Made by a program: the position numbers and the translations under genes
Notes under the pieces: model-generated
The model's input: only the letters and a program-made list of their open reading frames with translations
The model's database searches: none
Told to the model about the DNA's origin: nothing
Source of the DNA: JBBAAP01 sp043808305
GTDB taxonomy: Bacteria > Planctomycetota > MHYJ01 > JACQXL01
Direction: 5' to 3'
DNA length: 64,000 bases
Assembly (NCBI GenBank): GCA_043808305.1
Contig: JAZDFB010000014.1
Span: forward strand, 70,727-134,726
Shown: piece after piece, positions 1-11,661 of the stretch
How the letters are laid out: each line of letters opens with the position of its first letter
Position numbering within the stretch: the stretch's first letter is position 1

Positions 1-1
1 C

Positions 2-1342
2 GAAATCAATCTGTACCTGCAGGGAAAATCAAGTGAATTGGAGGAAAAACAAATCTTTCCGTCATTGATTGACACCAAGGCTGTGGCGATCGGCGATTTG
101 GATAACGACAAGAAAAACGAGGTTGTCATCCTGAGCACTCAGGAAAAAACCATCGGCGTATTGCCAATGACCGCAGAGAACAGATTATTATTCCCCAAGC
201 CGCTTTTCCCGATTGATTTGGTGCCGACCGCATTGGTTCTTGCAGACATCAACCGGGACAACAAAAAAGAAGTGATTTACAGCGCTCACGATGAAAAAAT
301 GGAAAAAGGGTTTATCTTTGTAATGACCCTTGACCAGAAAAACTGTTGGAGCGCCGGCCAAAAAATAGAACTTAATTCCAAACAGGGCATTATGGTTGAC
401 CAAATCAAAGTTGTCGACATCAATAACGATAATCTGCAGGACCTGATAGTCTTTTTTGAAATAAGTTCTCCGGTAATATTTATCCAGCAGAAAGACGGTA
501 AATTCCAGGACGTCACTGACGAAAACCAAACTCTTAAAGGATTGTTAAACAAACTTAACCCCGAAAACATTACATTTGGCAACTTGCCTGACCAGACGAC
601 CGGCCTCAACCAGGATAAGGCAAACGCGTTATTAATATGCCGTAAAAACTTCGCCCGTTCCTTTGTTTGGAAGGACAACAACCAGCTTGAGATTATTGAC
701 CAGTATAACGGCAAATCCACCGAAGCAAGCGTCCAAACAGCAGTTACCATCAACCTTGATGACGATAAGGCCCCTGAAATCGTGCTTTATGACAGCCAAT
801 CCAGGCAACTTTCTATCCTGAAGAAAACCGGCAACAATGCCTATGAAATAGCCGAAAACACAGACGTGGGTTATTTCAACATCAAGGAAATATTTGCCCA
901 GGACATAAATAATGATGGCATAAAAGACCTGTTGCTATTCGGGCAGGACCACTTTGGAATTCTATATGCCGGAATTGCCGACCCGCAATTTGAGCCTTTA
1001 GCCGGACACACTACCACCATTAAAAAGGGAGTTTATACCAAATATGCGGTTGGTGATGTTAATTCTGACGGCGTAAAAGACATTGTGATTATTGAAGGGA
1101 AAAGACACAATCTGGAAATTCTTTCCATAAATAATAAAAATGAATTAAAGCAGGAGCTAACTTTTCCTATATTTGAAGACCCCGAAACCGACCTTTTAGA
1201 TGAAGAGACGGATGACCCTCGGTGGCGGAACCTGCCCACCAACGAACCCAGAGAAATAAAAATCGTAGATATTAACAATGACAAGAAAAATGACATACTA
1301 CTCTTGGCGCACCGGAATTTAATCATCTATTTGCAGGAATAA
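2..1342 (+). CDS. VCBS/FG-GAP repeat protein, 5' end missing
   Basis: The reading frame is open from the first complete codon at position 2, without a stop, to TAA at 1340-1342. The gene therefore begins outside the window, and the TTG at 38 is not a credible start. At least seven Asp-rich, calcium-loop-like repeats are visible, for example GDLDNDKKNEV, VDINNDNLQDL, QDINNDGIKDL, GDVNSDGVKDI and VDINNDKKNDI. They are spaced as in VCBS/FG-GAP beta-propeller proteins, in which such loops bind Ca2+. Members are normally exported or cell-surface proteins; the signal peptide would lie upstream of the window. No catalytic domain is visible in this part. Substrate and partner are unknown. Confidence 0.85.
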   Translation, partial: EINLYLQGKSSELEEKQIFPSLIDTKAVAIGDLDNDKKNEVVILSTQEKTIGVLPMTAENRLLFPKPLFPIDLVPTALVLADINRDNKKEVIYSAHDEKMEKGFIFVMTLDQKNCWSAGQKIELNSKQGIMVDQIKVVDINNDNLQDLIVFFEISSPVIFIQQKDGKFQDVTDENQTLKGLLNKLNPENITFGNLPDQTTGLNQDKANALLICRKNFARSFVWKDNNQLEIIDQYNGKSTEASVQTAVTINLDDDKAPEIVLYDSQSRQLSILKKTGNNAYEIAENTDVGYFNIKEIFAQDINNDGIKDLLLFGQDHFGILYAGIADPQFEPLAGHTTTIKKGVYTKYAVGDVNSDGVKDIVIIEGKRHNLEILSINNKNELKQELTFPIFEDPETDLLDEETDDPRWRNLPTNEPREIKIVDINNDKKNDILLLAHRNLIIYLQE

Positions 1343-1586
1343 GAGTAGCTTAAAAACCCGTCTGTTCTTTGTCAAGCCGAATCTTTGCAATATCCGGTGA
1401 CACACCTGATTTTCTTTTCCTTTATTTCTGCGGTTCCCAAGGCGGAGTTTTTGCCAAATCGACCTTTACCCGCGCGCCGCCACTGGACATTTTAGACAAT
1501 CAATTTTTTGTTGCCCGGCCGGCGATGATTGTATTTTCGTACACCCTCCCAAAACTTCACTTGGGACCCAGCGGGAATAGTTATGG

Positions 1587-3227
1587 TTATTTTTTATTCG
1601 GAATCAGCCTTTGTTGCTCGATAAATTTCTTGGCGTTTTTAAGGTTGTCAGGCGGGGCGGAGAAATTGGCAGTACTCGTACTAACCATGCCTCCGCTTTG
1701 TTCTCCTTTGCCTGCGAATCCGAAAACACTTATTGATGATGACACTCCGCCAAAGCCGTCCGAGCTATCCCCAAACAAGTGCGACTCGCCATCTATATAG
1801 TCATACACAACGCCTTTCCCGCCCAGTGCCACGGCAATTCCTTTATCAGCTTGGGCTGTTGCGCCGCCGCCCTCTCCGCATATCGGACTATTATTGGCTT
1901 CTTTCGCGAAACTCCCGTCGCCGCCTATAGCGATGACCAGTTTGGCTTCGTAATCTACCAGGCTGACCTTGGCGCCTTCTTTCCCGTCTTGGCCGTTTGC
2001 CCCGATGATGATTGCCAGATCCTTGTCTTTGGTCCGGTAAGTTCTGGTGGTCTTGGGTCTGTATTGCCAGGCGAATTCCCCAAGAATTCTTCTGATCGTT
2101 CTTTCCGCGTCTTCGTCATCCTCAGAAGCGAGTATGGCGTCAAAAAGGCTGTTCTGCAGCTTTTCCAGTTGTTCGTCGGGTATGAAACCAAAAGATTTAA
2201 GGATTGCCTGGGCGCTCATTTTGATTTGCGCATCGGGGTTTTGCAGGGCCTGCTCAAGTTCGGGGATTGCTATTTCGCCCACCGTTATCAGTTCGTTTTG
2301 GGCGGCTTCGCGGTTCTCGAACTGCTCGTCCCCGAACTGTTGGATTAGTTTGGCGATCTTGACCTGCAGTTCCGGCGTAAGTTGCCGTGTTTCTTGGTCT
2401 TGGGGCCTGATATTAACGGATTCATCCGCCGGCGGAAGATTTGCGGCCCACCGCGCCGCACCGCGGATTAGCTCCAATCCAACCTCGCCTGCCCAACCGC
2501 CCCCCTTGGAAGAAGATTGATAATAAACCCGGCCGTCTTTGTAACAATAAGTGAAGGCGTAAACCGGGCCGTCTTCCCATGTGGCGACAATCTTGGCGTT
2601 TTTATCAAGCGAATTGGTATCTATCCCGGCGCTGGAACCGCTGGCCGACGTTTCCAATAAAGAACCAGCGAGCAATTTAGTGCCGAAGGCATCTGCCATG
2701 GTTGTGGCAGCGTTGCCGCCCACATTGACATATTGGGACGCGCCGAACCATTCGGCAATATAAGAAATATCGTTAAAACCCCGGGTTAAATCGTGAGGCA
2801 ATTCCGGGTAAGGCAACGCTGACGGGACGCCGCTGAATAATATCATGCCGCCGCCCTGCCCGGCGAATTCTTTAAGGGCATCGGCCAGTTTTTGGGAACA
2901 GACGGCGTAATCCACCACGACCACTAATTGGAACTTTTTAAGGTCATCCTTGCCGGCGTCAAAGCTGTCGGCAGTAACTACGTCAAATCCGGCCTGCCTG
3001 ATAGCTTTACCGACAGCGTCATCGTCCGCGCCGAAATAAAGGGCCTTGGGAGGCTCGGGGACAGCCATTTTGCCCGGAGTCGGGATGTTGCTTTCAGCCG
3101 GTTTAACCACGTCGGGTTTGCCGGGGTCACTGTCCGGCTCAACCGGCTTGAGCGTAGCGGAACCGCAACCCCAACCTAAGATTAGCAGCAACGCCAGGCC
3201 AATTGCCATTATCATAGTTCTTTTCAT
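1587..3227 (-). CDS. Exported multidomain lipoprotein (ThuA/GATase-like fold, HEAT-like, Gly-rich tail)
   Basis: 546 residues. The N-terminus is a hydrophobic signal ending in GWGC (Cys21), an imperfect lipobox, followed by a Pro-rich linker (about 25-60). Residues about 60-265 alternate beta and alpha elements like ThuA/class-I glutamine-amidotransferase-like folds, with LVVVVDYAV and GGGMILFSGVP, but no Cys-His-Glu triad could be assigned. Residues about 280-350 look like short HEAT-type helices. The last ~150 residues are rich in Gly (IAIGGDG, VALGGKG) and end in a low-complexity tail. The start has the ribosome site AAAGAGG before ATG. It is probably attached to a membrane outside the cytoplasm. 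Function unknown. Confidence 0.75.
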   Translation of the reverse strand: MKRTMIMAIGLALLLILGWGCGSATLKPVEPDSDPGKPDVVKPAESNIPTPGKMAVPEPPKALYFGADDDAVGKAIRQAGFDVVTADSFDAGKDDLKKFQLVVVVDYAVCSQKLADALKEFAGQGGGMILFSGVPSALPYPELPHDLTRGFNDISYIAEWFGASQYVNVGGNAATTMADAFGTKLLAGSLLETSASGSSAGIDTNSLDKNAKIVATWEDGPVYAFTYCYKDGRVYYQSSSKGGGWAGEVGLELIRGAARWAANLPPADESVNIRPQDQETRQLTPELQVKIAKLIQQFGDEQFENREAAQNELITVGEIAIPELEQALQNPDAQIKMSAQAILKSFGFIPDEQLEKLQNSLFDAILASEDDEDAERTIRRILGEFAWQYRPKTTRTYRTKDKDLAIIIGANGQDGKEGAKVSLVDYEAKLVIAIGGDGSFAKEANNSPICGEGGGATAQADKGIAVALGGKGVVYDYIDGESHLFGDSSDGFGGVSSSISVFGFAGKGEQSGGMVSTSTANFSAPPDNLKNAKKFIEQQRLIPNKK

Positions 3228-3348
3228 ATCGGACCTCTTTCTTTTTTATGCTTGAATTCGGGTCACACTGAACTACTAATACTGAATTCTATAATACCAC
3301 GCCCGGGCGGTTTGGGCAAGGATATTAGTATCTTGGGAAACGGTTCTC

Positions 3349-3376
3349 TTGACAGGAGCAGGTTTTTTTCTATGGT
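3349..3376 (+). promoter_or_regulatory. Candidate promoter for the kinase gene at 3458
   Basis: TTGACA at 3349-3354 and TATGGT at 3371-3376 with a 16-bp spacer. The predicted leader is about 75 nt. The -10 box is weak. Confidence 0.35.
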
Positions 3377-3457
3377 AGCCGTTATAGAAATAATTTTTAT
3401 ACGGTTGCCCGGAGGGCGCATCCGGCCTGAGACGGTCGGACAGGCGGGTTTTTCATT

Positions 3458-6400
3458 ATGCCAATGCCTTTTAGCAAACTGGGTAAATACAAAATCATCA
3501 GCCTTATCGGCGGCGGCGGTATGGGCGAGATATTCCTGGCCAAACAGGAAGAGATAGACCGCAAGGTGGTGGTGAAGGTTTTGCCGCAATCGTTTTCCAA
3601 TAACGAATCGATGGTGGCAAGGTTTCGCCAAGAGGTGCACGTGCTGGGTCAGTTATCCCATCCGAATATCTGTTCGATTATCGATGTGGGCGAGCAGGAC
3701 GGGACTTACTACTATGTGATGGAGTACCTGGCCGGCCGTGACCTGGGCTGGGTGATTGAGATGCAGCGCATCACGCCGGAGCGCGCGGCGGATATCGTCC
3801 GGCAAGCCGCCGAGGCGCTGCATTTCGTCCATAAACAGGGCATCATCCACCGCGACATAAAACCGCAGAATATCATTCTTACCCGCACCGGCCAGGTGCG
3901 CCAGGCTAAGAAACGGGAGTACCGCTCATCAATGGGAAGAATATTAGACCGACTTTGGGGCGGCCGGGATAAAAACGAATCAGCCGGTTATCCTGCTCCG
4001 GACGGCAAGGCCGCAGGCGCATCCGAAACTTTGATTGCTCCGATACCAAAGCATATGCCAACCGGCCCGGAATTTGCCTCCAAGGAGCAAACACGGCCGG
4101 CGGAAGAGCGCGAGGAAACGCCGTCGCCCGAGTTCTATGACCATGCCTACATCATTGATTTCGGGCTGGCCCGCGAGTCGGGCGCGCAGGCGCTGACGAT
4201 GACAGGCGACCTTATAGGCACGCCGGCCTATATGGCGCCGGAACAGGCGGCCGGCGCCAAGGAGAAATTCGGACCGGGAATCGATATCTATAGCCTGGGC
4301 GTGATTCTCTACGAGATGCTGACTCTTCAAAAACCGTTTAATGCGGATTCCCCGGCGGCGATGATTGCCAAAGTAATCAAGGACGAGCCGATACGGCCGT
4401 TTTTGCTTAAGCGCGATATCCCGAAAGACCTGGAAACCATCATCCTTAAGTGCATGGAAAAAGAGCCGCGCCGGCGTTACTCTTCGGCGCAAGCGTTGGC
4501 CGAGGATATTCACAGGTGGCAGGAAGGCGAGCCAATCTGGGCGCGGCCAATCGGCCTGGCTGAACGGGCCTACCGCTGGTTTCGCAGGCATCCGGCGGCG
4601 GCCATAGCAACCGGTTTTATTATGGTATTCGCCGCGGTTATTTTAATCATCTCCCTGCTTGTGGCCGGCGGCTGGAAAACGGTTTACAAAGCCGATTTCA
4701 CGGCCGGAGAAGGGAGAAACGATTGGACTGGTTTTGAAGGTAATTTTGGCTGGCACGACGGGGCGCTTTGCATCGGGCGGGGCGAGCAATGGAGCGCCGC
4801 ATTGAGCCGGCAGGCATACTTCGGGAATATCCGGCTGGAATATATCGCTCAGATTATGCCCGATAGTTTGGCTATCAACGACCTGTCCTGTTTTATCGAC
4901 GGCAGCGAAAAGAGCAGTTTTTATACCAGCGGCTATTATTTTGGGGTGGGAGGAAATAACAACACCCGTTCGCATATGTTGCGCAAGGGGGAGAATGTGG
5001 TGGCGGCGAACCTTGATTTCCGGCTGGAGAGGGAACGGCTTTACAAAATCGTAGCGGAAAAGATAGGCCCGGAGATGAGCGTTACGGTTAACGGAAGGAA
5101 ACTCTACGAATACCGAGATTTTTTCCCGCTGCTTGAGGTTGAGGGGCGGGTCGGGCTTTATTCGTCAACCCATGCCCATATCAAAAAGATAACCATCTAT
5201 CATTTGAAGGCGCCGGCCTTCCCGGACGAAATGACCGATGCGGACGGGCGTTATAATGCGAAAGAATACCTGGCCGCGGCGTATTTGTACGAGGGCATAA
5301 CAAAGAAGACGGATAAGCAAGAGGTCCGGGAGCTGGCCGGATTCAAGCAGGCCGTTTCGCTATGGCAACATTCCGTGGCTTGCGGCCAAACCGGCGACAA
5401 ACACCGGGCGCAGGCAAAACAGATTCTTGAAGGTCTGGCTGATTCGGCGCGGTCGCCGCGCCTACGCATAGAGGCGCAAGCCGCACTGGCAGTAATACTG
5501 ATTGAAAATGGCGAGATTGAACAGGGCGCGACTGTCCTGGCCCGGAATCTTGAATCGGTTGCTACGGCAAGCGAACGCTTTATCATCCTGAACGTGCTTG
5601 ACCAAAAAGCCAATGAGTTCTATCGGAAAGGAAACTGGAGCGAATATGAACGGTTGGTGGCAACTTTTACCGGCCATATCCCTTTGGAAACCCTGGTGCT
5701 TGTCGGAGGGGATAATTTCCGCAGCGTGGCGATTCATTGGGCGGCTATTCTGGTTTCACGGAGGCAGTGGCGCGAGGCAGCCGAATTCCTCAAAAGTTGC
5801 TACGACAAAATTGACAACTCGGCTTCGGGGCAGATGCTTTTTACCGGGGTGCAACTTCTTTGCCTTAATAAGGATTTTGATAAGGCGCTGCATTGGTTAA
5901 AAGAAGAACGAGAGAACATCCGCCGTGTCAGAAAATTGCACCGGCCAGATTGTCAAATACCTATTGAAGAAGACCCATACTGGGCCGTTCTCTACCAGTT
6001 GTGCTTGAATGCGGAGATTGATGTGTGTTGTAAGGCCGGCCGGTTCGAAGAGGCCGAACGTGCCATTGAGGAGGAACAGCAAATTATCGCCGGCCATGAA
6101 AAGATAGGAATAACCGGGAAATATCAGCCTTGGGTCGAAATCGTTGCCAGGGGACAGGTGGCCATCTTTTCCCAAAACAGAGAGGCGATGAAACGAGTTG
6201 CCCGCATCGCCGAGCAGTTCATGCAAAATAATCCGTACCAGGAAGAGTTTGTTATTGTGGCTTCAATGTATCAAAATCTGCTTTGCTGCCTGGGTGAATA
6301 CGAAAAAGCGATTGCTTTGCTGGAGGGAACCGATAAAGACAAGCGGCAGGCGGGTTGGAATGAAAACTTTGCCCGGAGCCGTATGGCGTCGCTTGACACA

Positions 6401-6757
6401 TTTGTGCCTGCCTATATGGCGGCACGCACGCCGGCGGAGGTTTTAAACTATGTGAGCGAACTCCTGAAGATATCTCCAAACAGCCTAGTATTAAATTATT
6501 ATGCGGCTTCGGGAGGCATCACTGCCGAAAGACATGAAGAACAATCTGCTCATTATTATTCAGGCAGTGCGGCAAGATTAGAAATGCTGCGCGGGAATCC
6601 GTGGGACCTTAGGCTGCAGCTTGCCGTTGGGTACGAGTTGCATGGCGAGAAAGAAAAGGCGCGGGGAGAATACCGGCGCGCGTTGGAAATGATGCCTTGG
6701 AAAACAGCCAAGTGGTATTTCTGCACGGAGGCATTGAAAAGATTGAAAGAGCAATAA
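3458..6757 (+). CDS. Transmembrane Ser/Thr protein kinase with extracytoplasmic sensor and helical repeats
   Basis: 1099 residues. Kinase motifs are complete: glycine loop GGGGMG (18-23), Lys40, Glu59, catalytic loop HRDIKPQN (131-138), DFG (234-236) and GTPAYMAPEQ. Between catalytic loop and DFG lies an insert of about 80 residues (146-229), charged and Pro-rich and absent from ordinary PknB-type kinases. One membrane helix (about 381-403) separates the cytoplasmic kinase from a beta-rich domain (about 410-590) resembling DUF1080/concanavalin-like folds. A long helical TPR-like region (about 590-1099) follows. It probably phosphorylates cytoplasmic proteins in response to an external cue; ligand and targets are unknown. 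ATG at 3464 is an alternative start. No strong ribosome site is seen. Confidence 0.9.
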   Translation: MPMPFSKLGKYKIISLIGGGGMGEIFLAKQEEIDRKVVVKVLPQSFSNNESMVARFRQEVHVLGQLSHPNICSIIDVGEQDGTYYYVMEYLAGRDLGWVIEMQRITPERAADIVRQAAEALHFVHKQGIIHRDIKPQNIILTRTGQVRQAKKREYRSSMGRILDRLWGGRDKNESAGYPAPDGKAAGASETLIAPIPKHMPTGPEFASKEQTRPAEEREETPSPEFYDHAYIIDFGLARESGAQALTMTGDLIGTPAYMAPEQAAGAKEKFGPGIDIYSLGVILYEMLTLQKPFNADSPAAMIAKVIKDEPIRPFLLKRDIPKDLETIILKCMEKEPRRRYSSAQALAEDIHRWQEGEPIWARPIGLAERAYRWFRRHPAAAIATGFIMVFAAVILIISLLVAGGWKTVYKADFTAGEGRNDWTGFEGNFGWHDGALCIGRGEQWSAALSRQAYFGNIRLEYIAQIMPDSLAINDLSCFIDGSEKSSFYTSGYYFGVGGNNNTRSHMLRKGENVVAANLDFRLERERLYKIVAEKIGPEMSVTVNGRKLYEYRDFFPLLEVEGRVGLYSSTHAHIKKITIYHLKAPAFPDEMTDADGRYNAKEYLAAAYLYEGITKKTDKQEVRELAGFKQAVSLWQHSVACGQTGDKHRAQAKQILEGLADSARSPRLRIEAQAALAVILIENGEIEQGATVLARNLESVATASERFIILNVLDQKANEFYRKGNWSEYERLVATFTGHIPLETLVLVGGDNFRSVAIHWAAILVSRRQWREAAEFLKSCYDKIDNSASGQMLFTGVQLLCLNKDFDKALHWLKEERENIRRVRKLHRPDCQIPIEEDPYWAVLYQLCLNAEIDVCCKAGRFEEAERAIEEEQQIIAGHEKIGITGKYQPWVEIVARGQVAIFSQNREAMKRVARIAEQFMQNNPYQEEFVIVASMYQNLLCCLGEYEKAIALLEGTDKDKRQAGWNENFARSRMASLDTFVPAYMAARTPAEVLNYVSELLKISPNSLVLNYYAASGGITAERHEEQSAHYYSGSAARLEMLRGNPWDLRLQLAVGYELHGEKEKARGEYRRALEMMPWKTAKWYFCTEALKRLKEQ

Positions 6758-6782
6758 TTCTGAAGACACACCCGCGCCGCCG

Positions 6783-9389
<2,607 letters not shown>

Positions 9390-9404
9390 CTTATAGTCCT
9401 TTTC

Positions 9405-9426
9405 CATCCCGCATTAGTGCGGGATG
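9405..9426 (-). repeat. Palindrome in the clpB leader
   Basis: Perfect 9-bp inverted repeat CATCCCGCA/TGCGGGATG with a 4-nt loop, ending about 5 nt before the clpB ribosome site. The same core CCCGCA-N4-TGCGGG recurs inside ksgA (29121-29136). It belongs to the dispersed palindrome family of this window and may also fold in the clpB mRNA. Confidence 0.7.
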
Positions 9427-9502
9427 TCACTGCGGTTCCACAGATTAACACGGATAAATTCAATTTTTCCTGTTTCGGGCTTTCGTGGTAAATCTTATTT
9501 GT

Positions 9503-9530
9503 ATTATATCAAATTATCCGCATATATCAA
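9503..9530 (-). promoter_or_regulatory. Promoter for clpB
   Basis: On the minus strand, TTGATA (9530-9525) and a perfect TATAAT (9508-9503) are separated by 16 bp. The expected start near 9496 gives a leader of about 105 nt. No CIRCE inverted repeat was found, so HrcA control is not supported. Confidence 0.65.
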
Positions 9531-9578
9531 GAAAATCCCTTCGGGATTTCCTTTTGGCAGCGGATTACCAATAAAAGT

Positions 9579-9606
9579 TTGACAAGGCCGGCATAAGATA
9601 TAAATT
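9579..9606 (+). promoter_or_regulatory. Promoter for the gene at 9681, divergent from clpB
   Basis: TTGACA at 9579-9584 and TAAATT at 9601-9606, spacer 16 bp, about 70 nt before a gene with a strong ribosome site. Confidence 0.5.
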
Positions 9607-9680
9607 TACCCTGAAATCCGGTAGTTAAATTATATCAATTCTGAAACAAAGCCTAAGCCTTAACGGCAAAGGAGGTCGCG

Positions 9681-10343
9681 ATGGAAGAAGCCAAGAAACC
9701 CGAACAGCCGGCAAAAACACCGGAGGTCTGCCAGGGGTGCAACAAAGAGATTACTGAAGGGCAGGCGTCTTTCCTTAATAATGCCGCGTTCTGCCCGGCC
9801 TGCCGGAAACAGACTATTGCGGCGCTCAAGGCGCAGGAAGCTGCCGGCAGTGATATGGTTCCGGCCATATTGGGCGGCTGCGCCGCGGCTATTGTCGCCG
9901 GTATTGTCTGGGGATTGATTGTTATCTTGGCTAATTATGAAATCGGCTTTATGGCCATCGGTGTAGGCATACTGGTCGGTTACAGTATATTCTGGGCTAC
10001 CGGCAAAAAGCGGGGCCGGTCTTTGCAATTGACTGCCGCCGGTATCAGCCTTTTGGGCATACTCATCGGCAAGTATATCTGCTTTTACCATTTCTTTAGA
10101 AAGGGGATGGAAAATTATGTCAAGGCCAATCCTGATAAATTCACCATTCCGCTCAATGAGATGCTGGCCCAGTACGGGCTTTTCAGCGTTAATATGATAG
10201 CTTCATTCTTCAGCAACATCTCTAACTTGGTTTCGGGATACGATATCCTCTGGGTAGTTTTAGCCGTCAGCGCGGCATACAAAATCCCGGCTATGCTTAA
10301 GGTGCAGTTTACCGATAATAAGAACAGTATCGCGGCTAAATAA
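9681..10343 (+). CDS. Zinc-ribbon-like membrane protein
   Basis: 220 residues, preceded by the strong ribosome site AAAGGAGG. The cytoplasmic N-terminus carries two Cys pairs, CQGC (17-20) and CPAC (42-45), a likely zinc ribbon of the kind that often starts with a short Pro/Lys-rich stretch. Four hydrophobic segments follow (about 61-85, 90-106, 118-135 and 170-200). It is divergent from clpB and shares the promoter region. No enzyme motif is visible. Similar short zinc-ribbon/membrane proteins are common in uncultivated bacteria without a known role, and I do not assign one. Confidence 0.75.
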   Translation: MEEAKKPEQPAKTPEVCQGCNKEITEGQASFLNNAAFCPACRKQTIAALKAQEAAGSDMVPAILGGCAAAIVAGIVWGLIVILANYEIGFMAIGVGILVGYSIFWATGKKRGRSLQLTAAGISLLGILIGKYICFYHFFRKGMENYVKANPDKFTIPLNEMLAQYGLFSVNMIASFFSNISNLVSGYDILWVVLAVSAAYKIPAMLKVQFTDNKNSIAAK

Positions 10344-10369
10344 TTTCCGCGCCGTTAAAGCGGTTTTTA

Positions 10370-10397
10370 TTGACGTTCGGACGGATTTTAATACCAT
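10370..10397 (+). promoter_or_regulatory. Promoter close to the ATG at 10408 (predicted leaderless)
   Basis: TTGACG at 10370-10375 and TACCAT at 10392-10397, spacer 16 bp. Only 10 nt separate the -10 box from the ATG, and there is no ribosome site. Confidence 0.4.
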
Positions 10398-10407
10398 CAA
10401 GAATATT

Positions 10408-11022
10408 ATGCTAATGAGATATTTAAGTATTGTGGCCGTTTGCTGTTTATTAGCGGGTTGTTCTTCGCACCCCCAGCCGTCCATTTCCTCGGTGGACCCG
10501 GATCTGAGGCGCGAGGCTGTCGTGGATTTCTCCGGCTCAAGCGAGGCAACACGGCTCCTGCCGACTTTTACGGGGATGCTCCAGAACGATCCGGACCCGC
10601 TGGTCAGGGCGATTGTGGCCCGGAGCCTGGGCCAGCACAAATACCAGCCGGCCGTGCCGGCGCTGGTAAAAGCGCTGGAAGATAAAATCCCGTTTGTCCG
10701 CCAGGACGCGGCAACGGCGCTGGGCGAAATCGCCGACAAGTCAGCCGTGCCGGCGCTGCTTAAGGCGCTGGACACAGACACCTATGCCGACGTCCGGCGG
10801 GTCATTGCGCAGTCGCTCAGGCCGCCATACATAACCGAGCCGGAGTTAACCGTGGTTAACGGGTTGATTGAAAGGCTTAATGACGTCAGCAAAGGCGTCG
10901 GGTTCGCGGCGTTACAGTCATTACAGCAAATTACAAAGCAGAACCTGCCGTTTGATATCAAGGAATGGGAAAAATGGCGCGACGCCAATATGAAACCGCA
11001 GACCGGCGCCGATAAGCGCTGA
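10408..11022 (+). CDS. HEAT-repeat lipoprotein
   Basis: 204 residues. The signal peptide ends in the lipobox LLAGC (Cys18), so the protein is probably lipidated and exported. The mature part has about four HEAT/PBS-lyase-type helical repeats, for example DPLVRAIVARSLGQ, IPFVRQDAATALGEI and YADVRRVIAQSL. Such repeats form protein-binding solenoids. The C-terminal tail is charged. No partner can be named from the context. The ATG at 10414 (MRYLSIV) is an alternative start. Confidence 0.8.
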   Translation: MLMRYLSIVAVCCLLAGCSSHPQPSISSVDPDLRREAVVDFSGSSEATRLLPTFTGMLQNDPDPLVRAIVARSLGQHKYQPAVPALVKALEDKIPFVRQDAATALGEIADKSAVPALLKALDTDTYADVRRVIAQSLRPPYITEPELTVVNGLIERLNDVSKGVGFAALQSLQQITKQNLPFDIKEWEKWRDANMKPQTGADKR

Positions 11023-11034
11023 TTTCCCGCATTG

Positions 11035-11059
11035 TTCACCCCGAAATTATCGGGGTGAA
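11035..11059. repeat. Intergenic palindrome
   Basis: Perfect 10-bp inverted repeat TTCACCCCGA/TCGGGGTGAA with a 5-nt loop, just after the HEAT gene. A near copy lies at 29617-29640. No T-run follows, so it is not a convincing intrinsic terminator. Confidence 0.65.
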
Positions 11060-11079
11060 TAATCCGGGATAACAATACC

Positions 11080-11661
11080 GTGATTACTTCTTTTATACCC
11101 AAACAGATAAAATACGACGGCCGGCAGATACAATCGCTCTGGGCCTATAAAACATTCGGCATCCAGGGCGACAGTATCGTGTCGTTTATCGGCCCCTGCA
11201 ATATCCCCTTTGCCAATATGGTCGACCAGGAAGACCGCCTGGCCAGGAGTAAAATCTACAGCCGGTTGATGCTTCATTTTATCGTTGAGCATTTTGATAC
11301 GGACCTGGATAAAGCGATTCTCAGGCAGCGGCTGTTGTCGGTAATTGTTAAAGACGTGCTTGGAAGCGCCTATAAAATCCGCGGCATCCGGCGCGACGGG
11401 GACGATCTTTACGACCCCGATAGCCATCATCGGGGCAAGCTGGCCAAGCTGTCGATTTCCATTGCCACGGCCAGCCCGGTTTCCACCAAGATACATTTCG
11501 GCATCAATATCAAGTCAAAAGGCGCTCCGGTTTTGGCCAAAGGACTGGACGATTATGGTATCAAATCGGTTAAATCATTTGCGCTGTCGGTGATGGAGCA
11601 ATACTGCGCTGAAATGGCATCCGTCAATAAAGCCAGAACCAAGGTGAGTTGGATTAAGTAG
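11080..11661 (+). CDS. DUF366 family protein
   Basis: 193 residues from a GTG start. The N-terminal pattern of the DUF366 family is present: IQSLWAYKTFGIQGDS, then FIGPCNIPF and MVDQEDR (residues about 17-53). The family occurs in bacteria and archaea, is soluble, and has no established function. Its 3' end overlaps the convergent VanZ/CPBP gene by 8 nt. No clear ribosome site precedes the GTG, so the start is the least certain part. Confidence 0.8.
   Translation: MITSFIPKQIKYDGRQIQSLWAYKTFGIQGDSIVSFIGPCNIPFANMVDQEDRLARSKIYSRLMLHFIVEHFDTDLDKAILRQRLLSVIVKDVLGSAYKIRGIRRDGDDLYDPDSHHRGKLAKLSISIATASPVSTKIHFGINIKSKGAPVLAKGLDDYGIKSVKSFALSVMEQYCAEMASVNKARTKVSWIK

Noticed and set aside
38..40. TTG start of the first gene
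   Set aside because: The frame is open to the window edge and the repeat pattern continues upstream of it.
9408..9680. CIRCE/HrcA operator for clpB
   Set aside because: No TTAGCACTC-N9-GAGTGCTAA or close variant is present.
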